64,000 nucleotides of DNA, taken from Lachnospiraceae bacterium (GTDB taxonomy: Bacteria > Bacillota > Clostridia > Lachnospirales > Lachnospiraceae). Positions 8,388 through 17,253 of the stretch are shown piece after piece. The stretch covers positions 1 through 64,000 of the forward strand of contig JAFZUY010000049.1 of NCBI GenBank assembly GCA_017618075.1, read 5' to 3'. A program made the position numbers and the translations under genes. Under the pieces are notes generated by a model, which was given only the letters and a program-made list of their open reading frames with translations, ran no database searches and was not told the origin of the DNA. Each line of letters opens with the position of its first letter. The stretch's first letter is position 1.

Positions 8388-9064
8388 CCGCCGTTCTCCT
8401 TAATAAATTCATGCTTGGTACAGAATACGCATTTTTCTTTGCCGATATGCAAAATGTGTGTTGCATATTTTTTAGCAGCTTCCAAATCATGCGATACCAT
8501 TATTATTGTTATCTTTTCTTCTTTGTTGATTTTATAAATGAGTGCATAGAGCTGTTCCTGTGCATAGGGGTCAAGTCCTGCTACAGGTTCGTCTAAAAGA
8601 AGTGCCTTTCCTGTGGCGCAGAGCGCTCTCGCAAGCAGAACTCTTTGCTGCTGTCCGCCGGAGAGCTCGGGGTAGGATCTTTTTGCAAGATCTGTTATTT
8701 CAAGTTTCTTCATGGCTTCCATTGCCATGTTCTTTTCTTTTTTACCAAAAAACGGACGCCATCCCAATCCGTTCAGGCATCCCGAAAGTACTATTTCATA
8801 TACGGTAGCGGGAAAATCTCTCTGGATAAAAGTCTGCTGGGGAAGATAACCGATTTCTTTCTGCTTGAGATTGTCACCGTATACTATACTTCCGCCCATG
8901 ACTTTTTCGAGTCCCAAAATACACTTCATCAGTGTGGATTTGCCCGATCCGTTTTCTCCGACAATATAAAGGTAATCACCTTCGTTGATTTCAAAATTGA
9001 TATTGTCGGCAACTATTCTTTTTTCATATCCGACAGAAACGTCGACACCTTTAATCTGTGCCAT
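8375..9064 (-). CDS. Metal ABC transporter ATP-binding protein (ZnuC-like)
   Basis: 229 aa, one ABC ATPase domain. Walker A GENGSGKST (36-44), Q-loop LPQQTF (74-79), signature LSGGQQQR (134-141), Walker B LLLDEP (155-160) and the switch histidine in MVSHD are all present. It powers the permease at 7536-8387 and works with the lipoprotein at 9072-10025. It lies 7 bp after the lipoprotein gene. The C-terminus ends soon after the ATPase core, as in ZnuC-type subunits. Confidence 0.9.
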   Translation of the reverse strand: MAQIKGVDVSVGYEKRIVADNINFEINEGDYLYIVGENGSGKSTLMKCILGLEKVMGGSIVYGDNLKQKEIGYLPQQTFIQRDFPATVYEIVLSGCLNGLGWRPFFGKKEKNMAMEAMKKLEITDLAKRSYPELSGGQQQRVLLARALCATGKALLLDEPVAGLDPYAQEQLYALIYKINKEEKITIIMVSHDLEAAKKYATHILHIGKEKCVFCTKHEFIKENGGCLF

Positions 9065-9071
9065 ATAAATC

Positions 9072-10025
9072 CTATTCCTGTTTTAATGCATCAAGATTAC
9101 TCTTCATCAGAGAATAATATGATGCACCTTCTTCTATTTTCTTTAAACTTACACACTGAATCGAATCGAGTATGACTACTTTCGCATCCTTACCTGACTG
9201 ATCTATTACCGTGTCCGCAAGTTCTTTATCTCCGCTTTCAGTGATATACACTACATTCTCGTCCGAGTTTCCAAGGCATTCGGAAAGTTCAACCACGGGA
9301 GCAAACGAAAGATTGCTCTCACTGCTGCAGCCCGGAAATGCTGCCATGTAACTAAAATCATAATCCTCTGCCAAATATCTGAAAGGAAATCTGTCAGCTA
9401 TTATAAGTGTGCGCGGATTAGTATTAAAATATTCTTCATACTCTTTATCAAGTTCGGAAAGCTTTTCTTTATATGAAGTTATGTTTCCTGTGATTTTTTC
9501 CGAAGCAGAAGTTTTATCCTTTAAAGCATTTCCGATAACGTCCACACATTTAATACTTCTTTTAAGGGAAAGCCATATGTGTTCATCGTACGCTTCTTCT
9601 TCCTCTTCCTGGGCAACAACTATTCCCTCATCGTTTTCAAGGAGAATGTCTGAAGCGATTTCATCCATGAGACAGATGTCCGTTCTTTTATCGCTCGGAT
9701 GTTTTTCGGAATATTCCTTAGCCCATTCTTCTGACTCACCGCCGATGTAAATAAAAACATCGCAGTCCTCTATATCGACCAAATCTTTTACGGTGGGCTG
9801 ATACGAATGCATATCCGTACCGTCGTCCTCTAAAAGAATCACTTCAATGTCGTCGCATTCTTTTATGATTTCTTTGGTCCAGTCATATATGGGAAAAACC
9901 GTACAGACAACAGTAATTTTGTTATCCGCTTTTCCTGATACTTCGCAACCGGTTAAGAAAGTTAAAAGAGCGGCGAAAAGAATTATTGTCTTTATTAATA
10001 AACTTTTATTCCTGTTTTTCTTCAT
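9072..10025 (-). CDS. Metal-binding lipoprotein of ABC importer (ZnuA-like)
   Basis: 317 aa. A lipoprotein signal peptide ends in lipobox LTGC with the lipidated Cys27. The body matches metal-binding cluster A-I proteins: FPIYDWTKEI, then MHSYQPTVKDL with the first histidine, then DEHIWLSL with the second. Between these is a short acidic loop (five Glu in a row, then AYDEH), where zinc-binding ZnuA proteins often carry a histidine-rich loop. Substrate is therefore zinc or manganese, undecided. The start lies 20 bp inside the end of lgt. A minimal GGA precedes the ATG. Confidence 0.85.
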   Translation of the reverse strand: MKKNRNKSLLIKTIILFAALLTFLTGCEVSGKADNKITVVCTVFPIYDWTKEIIKECDDIEVILLEDDGTDMHSYQPTVKDLVDIEDCDVFIYIGGESEEWAKEYSEKHPSDKRTDICLMDEIASDILLENDEGIVVAQEEEEEAYDEHIWLSLKRSIKCVDVIGNALKDKTSASEKITGNITSYKEKLSELDKEYEEYFNTNPRTLIIADRFPFRYLAEDYDFSYMAAFPGCSSESNLSFAPVVELSECLGNSDENVVYITESGDKELADTVIDQSGKDAKVVILDSIQCVSLKKIEEGASYYSLMKSNLDALKQE

Positions 10026-10818
10026 CTTCCTTAACTTCTTCTTTTGTCTTGCTTTCCTTGGGCAGATTGATTATAACGGCTGCTCCGATTGCAACAGGTA
10101 AAACAAGAAGTGAAATAAACTGGGATGTGGATAATGTACCGCTGCCTAAGTTAAGCGCGCCTCTCGGGTCTGCTCTGAAAAACTCAACGATGAATCTTCC
10201 GATTGCATAAAGTATTACATAAAGAACACTTATATTACCATTCTTTTTGTTCTTCATGGAGAAAAGAAGAAGGATACCGCAAATAGCGAAGTCTCCTGCT
10301 GCCGAGAAGAGCTGTGTAGGCCATACCTTAATACCTGCCATCGCATGAGGTGAAGGGAAAGTGACACCGAGGAAAGAATCCGTCGGTCCGCCGTAGCAGC
10401 ATCCTGCTAGGAAACATCCCACACGTCCGAATCCCTGTACCATTGCTATGAAAGGAATTATAAAATCAATATACTCCAGCGCATTAATCTTTTTAATCTT
10501 TGCATATACAAAAATTGCGCCAAACCCAAAGATGATTCCGCCGTAAGCTACAAAGCCCGAGAAAATCTCAGGGAAGCCGATTACGTTCTTGGGATGTGTA
10601 AAAAGTTCCTTGTAGCTTACTATGATGTAAAGAATCTTGGCACCAAGGAAACCCGCAACAACACCTATAAGTCCGAGGTCGGTAATCACATCCTGGTCAA
10701 CATTTTTCTTTTTGGCTCTTAAAAGACAAAGACCCATGGCAATGATAAAACCTAAGGCTATCATTACCGAGTATCCGTGAAGAGTAAATTTTCCTATAGT
10801 TAATAAATCGTTATGCAT
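10006..10818 (-). CDS. lgt: Prolipoprotein diacylglyceryl transferase
   Basis: 270 aa, polytopic membrane enzyme that adds diacylglycerol to the lipobox cysteine of lipoproteins. Family signatures: GFGRVGCFLAGCCYGG (about 129-144) and RFIVEFFRADPRG near residue 208. The tail is highly charged (Glu/Lys). It overlaps znuA-like by 20 bp; coupling Lgt to a lipoprotein gene is logical because that protein is one of its substrates, as are the lipoproteins at 56673 and 60514. Confidence 0.94.
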   Translation of the reverse strand: MHNDLLTIGKFTLHGYSVMIALGFIIAMGLCLLRAKKKNVDQDVITDLGLIGVVAGFLGAKILYIIVSYKELFTHPKNVIGFPEIFSGFVAYGGIIFGFGAIFVYAKIKKINALEYIDFIIPFIAMVQGFGRVGCFLAGCCYGGPTDSFLGVTFPSPHAMAGIKVWPTQLFSAAGDFAICGILLLFSMKNKKNGNISVLYVILYAIGRFIVEFFRADPRGALNLGSGTLSTSQFISLLVLPVAIGAAVIINLPKESKTKEEVKEDEEKQE

Positions 10819-10845
10819 AATCTTTTTTCTTTCTTTTTTTCTAAA

Positions 10846-11832
10846 TTAAAGAAGTGTCTTTCTTAATTCTGCGCCCTCTTTTTCCATAAGGAGTGCGGGT
10901 GCAACATCAAATATTGTCTTGCAGCCGAAGTCTTTCTTGTTTGCAAGTCTGTAAGCTGCTCTTGCGTATGCTGTAAGAACACAAGCTGTGAATTCGGGGT
11001 TGGACTCAAGCTTAAGAGAGAATTCCATCATATGATTGGTCTCTTCGTTCCAGCCTGTCTTGCCGCTTCTTAAAACAAATCCGCCGTGAGGAATGCCTGA
11101 ATGGTTGGCATTGAATTCTTCCTCGCTGATGAAGTGTACTGTTGTATCATAATCTGCGAAGTAGTTGGGCATTGTAACGATTTCCTGCTCAACAGCCTTT
11201 GCATCTGCGCCTTCTTCAAGAACTACGAAGCACTCTCTTGTGTGTTTCTGTCTTGTGGTAAGCTCAGGGTTTTCACCGTTTCTTACACTTTCAAGTGCTG
11301 ACTCAACAGGGATTGTGTACTGCTTAGCATTCTTAACGCCTTTGATACGTCTTACAGCGTCAGAGTGTCCCTGGCTTACGCCCTTGCCCCAGAATGTATA
11401 ATCCTTGCCGTTTGTAAGGATTGCATTGCCGATAAGTCTGTTAAGCGAGAAGAGACCGGGATCCCAGCCGATTGAAATGATGGAAACCTTTTCGTTCTCA
11501 AGACATACCTTATTTACATTCTCGAAATGCTCGGGAATCTTTGCATGTGTATCAAATGAATCTATACAGTTGAAGTACTTTGAATACTCCGGAGTCTGCT
11601 TGGGCAGATCTGTAGCCGAACCGCCGCAGATGATTGCTACATCTATTTTATCCTTCCAGTCAGCGATATCTGCAACATTAACAACCTTTGCGCTTTCTGT
11701 AAGAATCTTTACACTGTCGGGGTCTCTTCTTGTGAATACTGCAACAAGTTCCATATCCTTGTTCTGCTTGATTGCACACTCAACTCCGCGTCCTAAATTA
11801 CCGTAACCAATAATTCCTATTCTGATGCTCAT
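10846..11832 (-). CDS. ddh: meso-Diaminopimelate D-dehydrogenase
   Basis: 328 aa. It makes meso-diaminopimelate in one step from tetrahydrodipicolinate, ammonia and NADPH, feeding lysine and peptidoglycan. The Rossmann loop GYGNLGRG is at 9-16, then ICGGSATDLP, the substrate segment IGWDPGLFSLNR and GKGVSQGHSDAVRR, all characteristic of Ddh. Length matches the family. It has its own near-consensus promoter at 11866-11894 and GGAGG before the ATG. The gap to lgt is 27 bp with no clear terminator, so read-through into lgt is possible. Confidence 0.95.
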   Translation of the reverse strand: MSIRIGIIGYGNLGRGVECAIKQNKDMELVAVFTRRDPDSVKILTESAKVVNVADIADWKDKIDVAIICGGSATDLPKQTPEYSKYFNCIDSFDTHAKIPEHFENVNKVCLENEKVSIISIGWDPGLFSLNRLIGNAILTNGKDYTFWGKGVSQGHSDAVRRIKGVKNAKQYTIPVESALESVRNGENPELTTRQKHTRECFVVLEEGADAKAVEQEIVTMPNYFADYDTTVHFISEEEFNANHSGIPHGGFVLRSGKTGWNEETNHMMEFSLKLESNPEFTACVLTAYARAAYRLANKKDFGCKTIFDVAPALLMEKEGAELRKTLL

Positions 11833-11865
11833 ATATAAAGCCTCCTTTAAATTACATACGAGTAC

Positions 11866-11894
11866 ATTATATTTTTATTTGTTTTTTTATGCAA
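11866..11894 (-). promoter_or_regulatory. ddh promoter
   Basis: Minus-strand TTGCAT (11889-11894), 17 bases, perfect TATAAT (11866-11871). The -35 box begins right after the stop codon of the preceding gene. Confidence 0.8.
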
Positions 11895-12905
11895 TTATTT
11901 TTTATTATAAGAGGCTTCAGGGCCCTTTTTTACGGCAAATCTTATTTCGTCGGTGTCTTTCCCCAACCTCGTGTCGTTCACATTTCCCGCCTCGTCCGTC
12001 GTGGAGACCGATATTGTATATATGCCGTCTTTAATAAATAAGTCGTTACTGAAAATATAAGTATAGGTATAACCCTCTTCGCTTTTTTCCTCTTCAAGAC
12101 GATAATCCGTGCCGTAATTAAGATTGATTACCCTGGCATTAAAGGCAAATAGAATTCTTGCACTTTCGGTATCTACTTGGCTTAAATTCTTTTCCGTAAT
12201 GCTAAAATCTGTTATTTCGTCCGAAATTCGACCTATTTTCTCTTTGTTTTTATTATCCAAATCGAATACCGATCCTTTTCGATTTATCATAAAAGAAATA
12301 ACCCGCTCGATCTCATTCCCCGCCTCATCCGAAAGATAAACATTTAAGGTATAGTAATCATCCTTAAAAGAATTAAAATCAAATATGTTTATTCTCTTTT
12401 CGTCTTCCGCGAAAAAGTAATCGTATTCATCCAAACTGTTTTGGCCTTTAATCTTCACTTGGGATTTTTTTGTATCGAGCCATTCGTCTATAGCATATAT
12501 ATTTATATTAAGTTCACCGTTTATTGTCTGTCCGTCTTCAATTCCCTCTGTTATTATTTCGGGATCGGTATAATCCTGAATATAAACATCACTCTTATAA
12601 GTGCTTTCGTTTCCCGCGGCATCTTTTATGCTTATACGGAAGCTGTCTTTCCCTTCCTTAAAAACATATTCCTTATTTATTTCTCCAACCATTTTGTTGT
12701 CGGTTATTTTCACGGTTGCTTTTCTTATCTTTGAAGTAAACTCTTTATCGGCATCGGTTATTTCGACTTTTATTGTTGGTGGGATCGTATCCTTTTCTTC
12801 ACTTAAAACATGTATGTGAAATAAAGAACAAAAACAAAATAAAAAAGATAAATAAACCATCGCGGGAAAAATATGTAATTTTGTTTTACCGTTTTTTTCT
12901 TTCAC
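11895..12905 (-). CDS. Secreted Ig-like repeat protein, third gene of kinase cassette
   Basis: 336 aa, GTG start with GGAG eight bases upstream. A hydrophobic stretch at about 13-35 is a signal peptide or N-terminal anchor. The rest is beta-rich with three D-x-A-G-N motifs (DAAGN, DEAGN, DEAGN), the hallmark of bacterial Ig-like modules, probably three domains. There is no LPXTG signal and no lipobox. The start overlaps the small membrane gene by 20 bp. The region is visibly more AT-rich than its neighbours. Function unknown; being coupled to a transmembrane Ser/Thr kinase suggests an extracytoplasmic partner or ligand-binding role (inference). Confidence 0.65.
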   Translation of the reverse strand: MKEKNGKTKLHIFPAMVYLSFLFCFCSLFHIHVLSEEKDTIPPTIKVEITDADKEFTSKIRKATVKITDNKMVGEINKEYVFKEGKDSFRISIKDAAGNESTYKSDVYIQDYTDPEIITEGIEDGQTINGELNINIYAIDEWLDTKKSQVKIKGQNSLDEYDYFFAEDEKRINIFDFNSFKDDYYTLNVYLSDEAGNEIERVISFMINRKGSVFDLDNKNKEKIGRISDEITDFSITEKNLSQVDTESARILFAFNARVINLNYGTDYRLEEEKSEEGYTYTYIFSNDLFIKDGIYTISVSTTDEAGNVNDTRLGKDTDEIRFAVKKGPEASYNKK

Positions 12906-13071
12906 TCTTCGCTCTCCTGTTTATCTTTTCTATCTTTATCAGTTTTAAAAATGCCATTATACTTTTTTGAAAAATTAAATAATATGCACAGAGAAACGCG
13001 GATACAACGGAAAGCGAAATAAAGATAATTTCAATTAAATCAATATGTTCGCTTAAAATATTCTTCAACAT
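12886..13071 (-). CDS. Small single-pass membrane protein between kinase and Ig-like genes
   Basis: 61 aa. One hydrophobic helix at about 16-36 is followed by a strongly basic tail rich in Lys and Arg. It overlaps the kinase gene by 32 bp and the Ig-like gene by 20 bp, so all three reading frames interlock. GGAG lies about nine bases upstream of the ATG at 13071. No family recognised. The double overlap and the clean helix-plus-basic-tail architecture argue that it is a real gene. Confidence 0.55.
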   Translation of the reverse strand: MLKNILSEHIDLIEIIFISLSVVSAFLCAYYLIFQKSIMAFLKLIKIEKINRRAKSERKKR

Positions 13072-14587
13072 AATCAAGCTCTCCTTTGGCTTCTTTTATC
13101 CTTATTAAAATTCCTTCTCTTTCCTTTTCAAATTCTCTGCCACCGTTTTCTTCATTTAAAATCTTTTCGATATATCCAAGCTTATTTTTCATTTCATCAA
13201 TACTTATTCCTTCCCTGTAAAAATCCGCACTGTATGCAAGAACCGAATTCGCATATAACGAATACACTTCTATTCTTACAACACTTTCCTTTTCCGATAC
13301 ATCGTTTAATATTTCATTTAAATCGGAATAATATTTCGCATACATTCCCGCATCTTTTCCTTCTAAAATCATCATCTGTATTTCCGATAAGAAATGGCCT
13401 ATTCGCGAATAAACATCTATGTCTCCTTCATCGACGTATGCCATGTCAAACCAGTATGTCGAACGCCTGTAGTTCTCGTTTTCTTCATTTATGTCTTTGT
13501 AATAAAACAGATATATTCTGCCAAGTGATTCACATACTTTTTTATATTCATCCTCTTTTATTTTTCCTGCATCCCTTTTAAGCAAATCTTCAATTTCCCC
13601 GCATTCATTATCATCAAAAACATAATCATTTTTATACTCGTCCAAAAGACGTAAATACCATTCGCCGCACGGTTCTTTTTCTATCAGTTTAATCAGATTT
13701 TCTTTTCTTACATTTGAATCAGGTGATTCACATGCACCCTTAACAAGCACTTCGTATTCCGCTCTGTTTGATTTAAATTTCGTGCAAAGAAAAATGCCTG
13801 TTATTGATGCAAAGAACATCAGCAAAAAGAAAAAATTTTTACTCACAATCCTCTTTAATCTTTTCGCTTCCTTTTCATTTAGAGTTTTTATTTTGTTTAA
13901 TGCTTTAAGCGCAGTATCGGCACTTCTATATCTTTCATTCGGATTAGTTTTAAGACACCTGTTTAAGAAACAAATCATTCCGGGCGAAGGTTCATTTTTT
14001 AATATGTATTTAAGCGTCGCACCAAAGGCATATATATCTCCTGCAAACCCGACATCTTTTCCGATTAGCTGCTCGGGTGGTGCAAAGTTTTTACTCGCCA
14101 TATTGTTTTCCGATTTCTCAAACGAAAAAGAAATACCGAAATCAATCAACTTAATTTCGTTATTTTTCGTAAGCATGATATTGGACGGTTTTAAATCACG
14201 GTAGAGTATATTTTTCGAGTGTAAAAATATGAGACAGTCGAGTATCGTGTTGCCGATTTTTATAACTTCGTTTTCACCAAACCCTCCGTACTCTTTTACA
14301 TATTCTTCCAGATTTAAACCGTCAATTAAATCCATCACCACACAGTATGAATTTTCTGTTCTTAAAATATCCACGATTCGTGGCAGAGCAGGGTGATTAA
14401 CATTTTTTAAAACAAATGCTTCGGCATAACCTGCGTTTAGAAATATCGCATCTTTTATGATGATTTCTTTCATCGCAAGGTATGTTCCGACACGCATATC
14501 TTTAACCTTATAAACTCTGGACATACCGCCGCTTCCGATTATGCATTCAACCCTGTATCTGCCGATTAGTTCACCTTTTTTAATCAT
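13040..14587 (-). CDS. Transmembrane eukaryotic-like Ser/Thr protein kinase
   Basis: 515 aa. Kinase domain 1-235: glycine loop GSGGMS (18-23), catalytic Lys40, YRDLKPSN with Asp131 and Asn136, DFG at 149-151 and an APPEQ segment (169-173). All residues needed for activity are present. One membrane helix at 251-268 separates it from a roughly 245-residue outer domain that is helical and charged and contains no PASTA repeats, unlike the PrkC/Stk1 kinases of Gram-positives. It heads a cassette with a small membrane protein and a secreted Ig-like protein. No partner phosphatase gene is present in the window. Confidence 0.88.
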   Translation of the reverse strand: MIKKGELIGRYRVECIIGSGGMSRVYKVKDMRVGTYLAMKEIIIKDAIFLNAGYAEAFVLKNVNHPALPRIVDILRTENSYCVVMDLIDGLNLEEYVKEYGGFGENEVIKIGNTILDCLIFLHSKNILYRDLKPSNIMLTKNNEIKLIDFGISFSFEKSENNMASKNFAPPEQLIGKDVGFAGDIYAFGATLKYILKNEPSPGMICFLNRCLKTNPNERYRSADTALKALNKIKTLNEKEAKRLKRIVSKNFFFLLMFFASITGIFLCTKFKSNRAEYEVLVKGACESPDSNVRKENLIKLIEKEPCGEWYLRLLDEYKNDYVFDDNECGEIEDLLKRDAGKIKEDEYKKVCESLGRIYLFYYKDINEENENYRRSTYWFDMAYVDEGDIDVYSRIGHFLSEIQMMILEGKDAGMYAKYYSDLNEILNDVSEKESVVRIEVYSLYANSVLAYSADFYREGISIDEMKNKLGYIEKILNEENGGREFEKEREGILIRIKEAKGELDYVEEYFKRTY

Positions 14588-14667
14588 TTTTTATCCTCTG
14601 AAATTCCGACAGATTAAATTGTTTAAATGGGAAAAATAAGATTTGCTTTCCGATTTGAGAATTAAAT

Positions 14668-14699
14668 CAAAAAGCGCCACAACTCTTCGTTGTGACGCT
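14668..14699 (-). terminator. Terminator after the DHH phosphoesterase gene
   Basis: Minus-strand hairpin AGCGTCACAAC/GTTGTGGCGCT (one G-T pair, 14673-14699) followed by five T. It separates the 14.7-20 kb genes from the kinase cassette, which must have its own promoter in 14588-14667; none is obvious there. Confidence 0.85.
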
Positions 14700-14737
14700 A
14701 ATTTTACTCTTAATAGATTAATTTGTAAATGACGTTT

Positions 14738-16243
14738 TTATTCTTCCTCTACAGGGTCATAAGTTTTAAAGAAAATATCTCTCTCAATGATATAAATATC
14801 TTTGTGATCGTCTTCCCTGCATGCAAGGAAATCTCCGGGTTTTCCGAGATAGTAGCTCTCCTCATCCCATGCTGTAAATACCTTTTCAATCTTACGCAAC
14901 TCTTTTGCATATACACTGGAAGTATCATGATTGATGCAGGCTTTCGCATGCGAAACTAAGTTTAATACTTTTCCTTCATTCTTTATGTGAATGGCAGGCT
15001 CGTATTCTCCCTTGAATACATACTCTTCTTCAAGCACCTGATAGGTATCAAAGAATTTCTTTTTCTTAATGGGCCAAACCTCTCCCTTAAATCCGATGAG
15101 AATATAGAAATTGCCGTCAACCTCTATATCAACATCGCCTTCAATAGTTCTTATGGTAATCGGAGTTTTAGCCGGAAGGATTTCAGACAAATCGACAAAT
15201 CCGCGGATAATGGGCTTTTTAACATATTTCTTCATGCCCTCAAGCGATATCTCGTAATCCTTGGCGTAAATAATTTCGCTGTTTGCAAAATATCTGTCGA
15301 GTCTGTCACGAAGATATTCATCCACTTCCTGATCACCGTGGTGTCTAACAAAAAGATCTTTATCAATATAACCACCGGATTTTTCAACATGACCGCCGCC
15401 CGAACCGATATTTTCGGTTAAGTAATCCGCAAGTTCGTTTGCTTTTACTTCCTTGGTACAGCTTCGAATGGATAATTTAAATCCTGCATTTAGTTCATTA
15501 TAAACAACCGATACTTTTACTTTGTCAACCTGCAGTGCAAGGTCATTAATAAATCCAAGAATATTGGGATCGCAGGGTTCCGAATAAACTATTAAGTATT
15601 CGTACTCTTCGTTGAAATCATAATGAATCAGCGCCTGGCCCGCAATTTTCAATTCGGGAAGCGAAATATTTGAGTTCGTAAAAGATTTTACCAGCGATTT
15701 TGAATACTTTACGGAGTCAATCATATCTCGGTCGAGAGGGTGACTGACTTCCATGAAGTTGCCGGTATCGGTCATAAGTCCGTAGTAAAATGCCGTACTG
15801 AGTTTAATATTGTCATCAATGAAAAAGCCTTCTTTCATCATCATTGACCAGATAAGAGTCGAACAGCTGCCAAGGTAGGGAGCTACTTCTCTGTAATCAC
15901 CCACGCCCGTGCCCTGATGATGGTCGATAATCGCAACGGTTTTCGCCTTAAGATTACTTACATTGCCTTCGCCGTGCTGGCAGTCAACGGTTATTAAAAG
16001 CGCATCACCAAAATCCGTATCCTTTTCAACATATTCAATCGGAATATCGCATTCGTTAATCATAAGCACCAGATTGGATTTCTGAATCTGGCTTCTTCCG
16101 CTGTACACGATTTTTACATCCTTACCGTCAAACGAAGAAAAGTAAGTATAAAGTCCGAAAGCAGATGCAAGCGCATCGGGGTCCGGCGTGTCATGCGGCT
16201 GAATAATAATCTTGTCAAATTCTAACAGTTCTGAAAGTTTCAT
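14738..16243 (-). CDS. DHH/DHHA1-family phosphoesterase
   Basis: 501 aa. N-terminal DHH domain: HDTPDPD (17-23), VDCQH (87-90) and the name-giving D107-H108-H109, then GLMTDTGNF. A DHHA1-type glycine loop GSGGGHVEKSGG follows near residue 285. The last 170 residues form an extra domain unknown to me. The family includes NrnA nanoRNases and enzymes that cleave pApA, pGpG or cyclic dinucleotides. The gene overlaps the WYL regulator by 4 bases and is presumably in one transcript with a c-di-GMP phosphodiesterase, so a linear dinucleotide is a reasonable substrate (inference). Confidence 0.85.
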   Translation of the reverse strand: MKLSELLEFDKIIIQPHDTPDPDALASAFGLYTYFSSFDGKDVKIVYSGRSQIQKSNLVLMINECDIPIEYVEKDTDFGDALLITVDCQHGEGNVSNLKAKTVAIIDHHQGTGVGDYREVAPYLGSCSTLIWSMMMKEGFFIDDNIKLSTAFYYGLMTDTGNFMEVSHPLDRDMIDSVKYSKSLVKSFTNSNISLPELKIAGQALIHYDFNEEYEYLIVYSEPCDPNILGFINDLALQVDKVKVSVVYNELNAGFKLSIRSCTKEVKANELADYLTENIGSGGGHVEKSGGYIDKDLFVRHHGDQEVDEYLRDRLDRYFANSEIIYAKDYEISLEGMKKYVKKPIIRGFVDLSEILPAKTPITIRTIEGDVDIEVDGNFYILIGFKGEVWPIKKKKFFDTYQVLEEEYVFKGEYEPAIHIKNEGKVLNLVSHAKACINHDTSSVYAKELRKIEKVFTAWDEESYYLGKPGDFLACREDDHKDIYIIERDIFFKTYDPVEEE

Positions 16244-17232
16244 TTTTTCTCCAATCCAAGTCTTTTCATCATTTCTTCGTTCATCTCATCCACAACACTC
16301 TGCGGTCCGATGATTTTGGCGCCTTCTCCGAGTCCGAATATCCAGCCGAAAAACTGCTTGCTGACATTTACGTTTTCGATTACAAGGAATTTCTTTGCGC
16401 CTGTTTTGACTATGTTTACGTCTTTGCCGAACTTATCGATTACAACACCCGAAAGGGCGTTGTCAAACTCCATTTTTACTCTCTCGGTGCGTCCTGCATA
16501 CATTCCGAAAACTCTTCCCGAATATTCGGAAATATTAATCTTTTTAAATTCCGACAATCCTTCTCTTCTAGCTTCCACAAGACTCATTTTATTCATCTTG
16601 TCGACTCTGAAATGCTTAATCTTTTCATCCAGAGAATCATAAGCAACCAGATAATAATTTTCGTCATTCCAGATTAGAGCCCACGGAGAAACATAGTAAA
16701 ATTCTCCGTCTCTTTTATACTCGATTTCTTTTTTCGGATTGTAATTAAAATATCTGAATCTGATCTGGCTGTTTTCGGCTATCGCTGAATGAATCATATC
16801 GACATTAATGTAAATACTTTCATTCATCGTCTTGACTCTGTCGCCGACCACAACCTGTCTTTCAAGCTTGCCCGCGTTATATGCACTTGTTAAGCTCTCA
16901 AGTTTTTTAATCAGTGCTTTGGACTTTTTATCCGTAATAAATTTCGACGCGGAAACGGAATCAACAAGAAGTTTTAATTCTGCCAGTTCGAATGTTCTCT
17001 CCCCTAAGAAATAACCATAGTATCTTCCGGAATCATCACCGATTACGTCATATCCGAGTTCGCGAAGCGCTTCAATATCCGTATAAACGCTTTTTCTTTC
17101 TGCGGATACATCGTAGCTTTCAAGCTCACTTATAATCTGTGACATGGTCAGCGAATGATCCTCATCCGTCAGTCTTTCCAAAATCTTAATCAGATAAATC
17201 AGTTTGAATTTCTGATTGTTTCCCTTTGCCAT
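16240..17232 (-). CDS. WYL-domain transcriptional regulator
   Basis: 330 aa. An N-terminal winged helix-turn-helix (about 8-65; SAERKSVYTDIEALRELGY is the recognition region) is followed by a WYL domain (about 140-235) with YVSPWALIWNDENYYLVAY, and a C-terminal WCX-like segment. WYL proteins bind DNA and are thought to sense nucleic acids or nucleotides through the WYL pocket. It starts 21 bp after the EAL-protein gene and ends in a 4-base overlap with the DHH gene. Target unknown; it may regulate its own transcript. Confidence 0.9.
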   Translation of the reverse strand: MAKGNNQKFKLIYLIKILERLTDEDHSLTMSQIISELESYDVSAERKSVYTDIEALRELGYDVIGDDSGRYYGYFLGERTFELAELKLLVDSVSASKFITDKKSKALIKKLESLTSAYNAGKLERQVVVGDRVKTMNESIYINVDMIHSAIAENSQIRFRYFNYNPKKEIEYKRDGEFYYVSPWALIWNDENYYLVAYDSLDEKIKHFRVDKMNKMSLVEARREGLSEFKKINISEYSGRVFGMYAGRTERVKMEFDNALSGVVIDKFGKDVNIVKTGAKKFLVIENVNVSKQFFGWIFGLGEGAKIIGPQSVVDEMNEEMMKRLGLEKK

Positions 17233-17253
17233 AATTTTCCCCTCATAAAAGAT

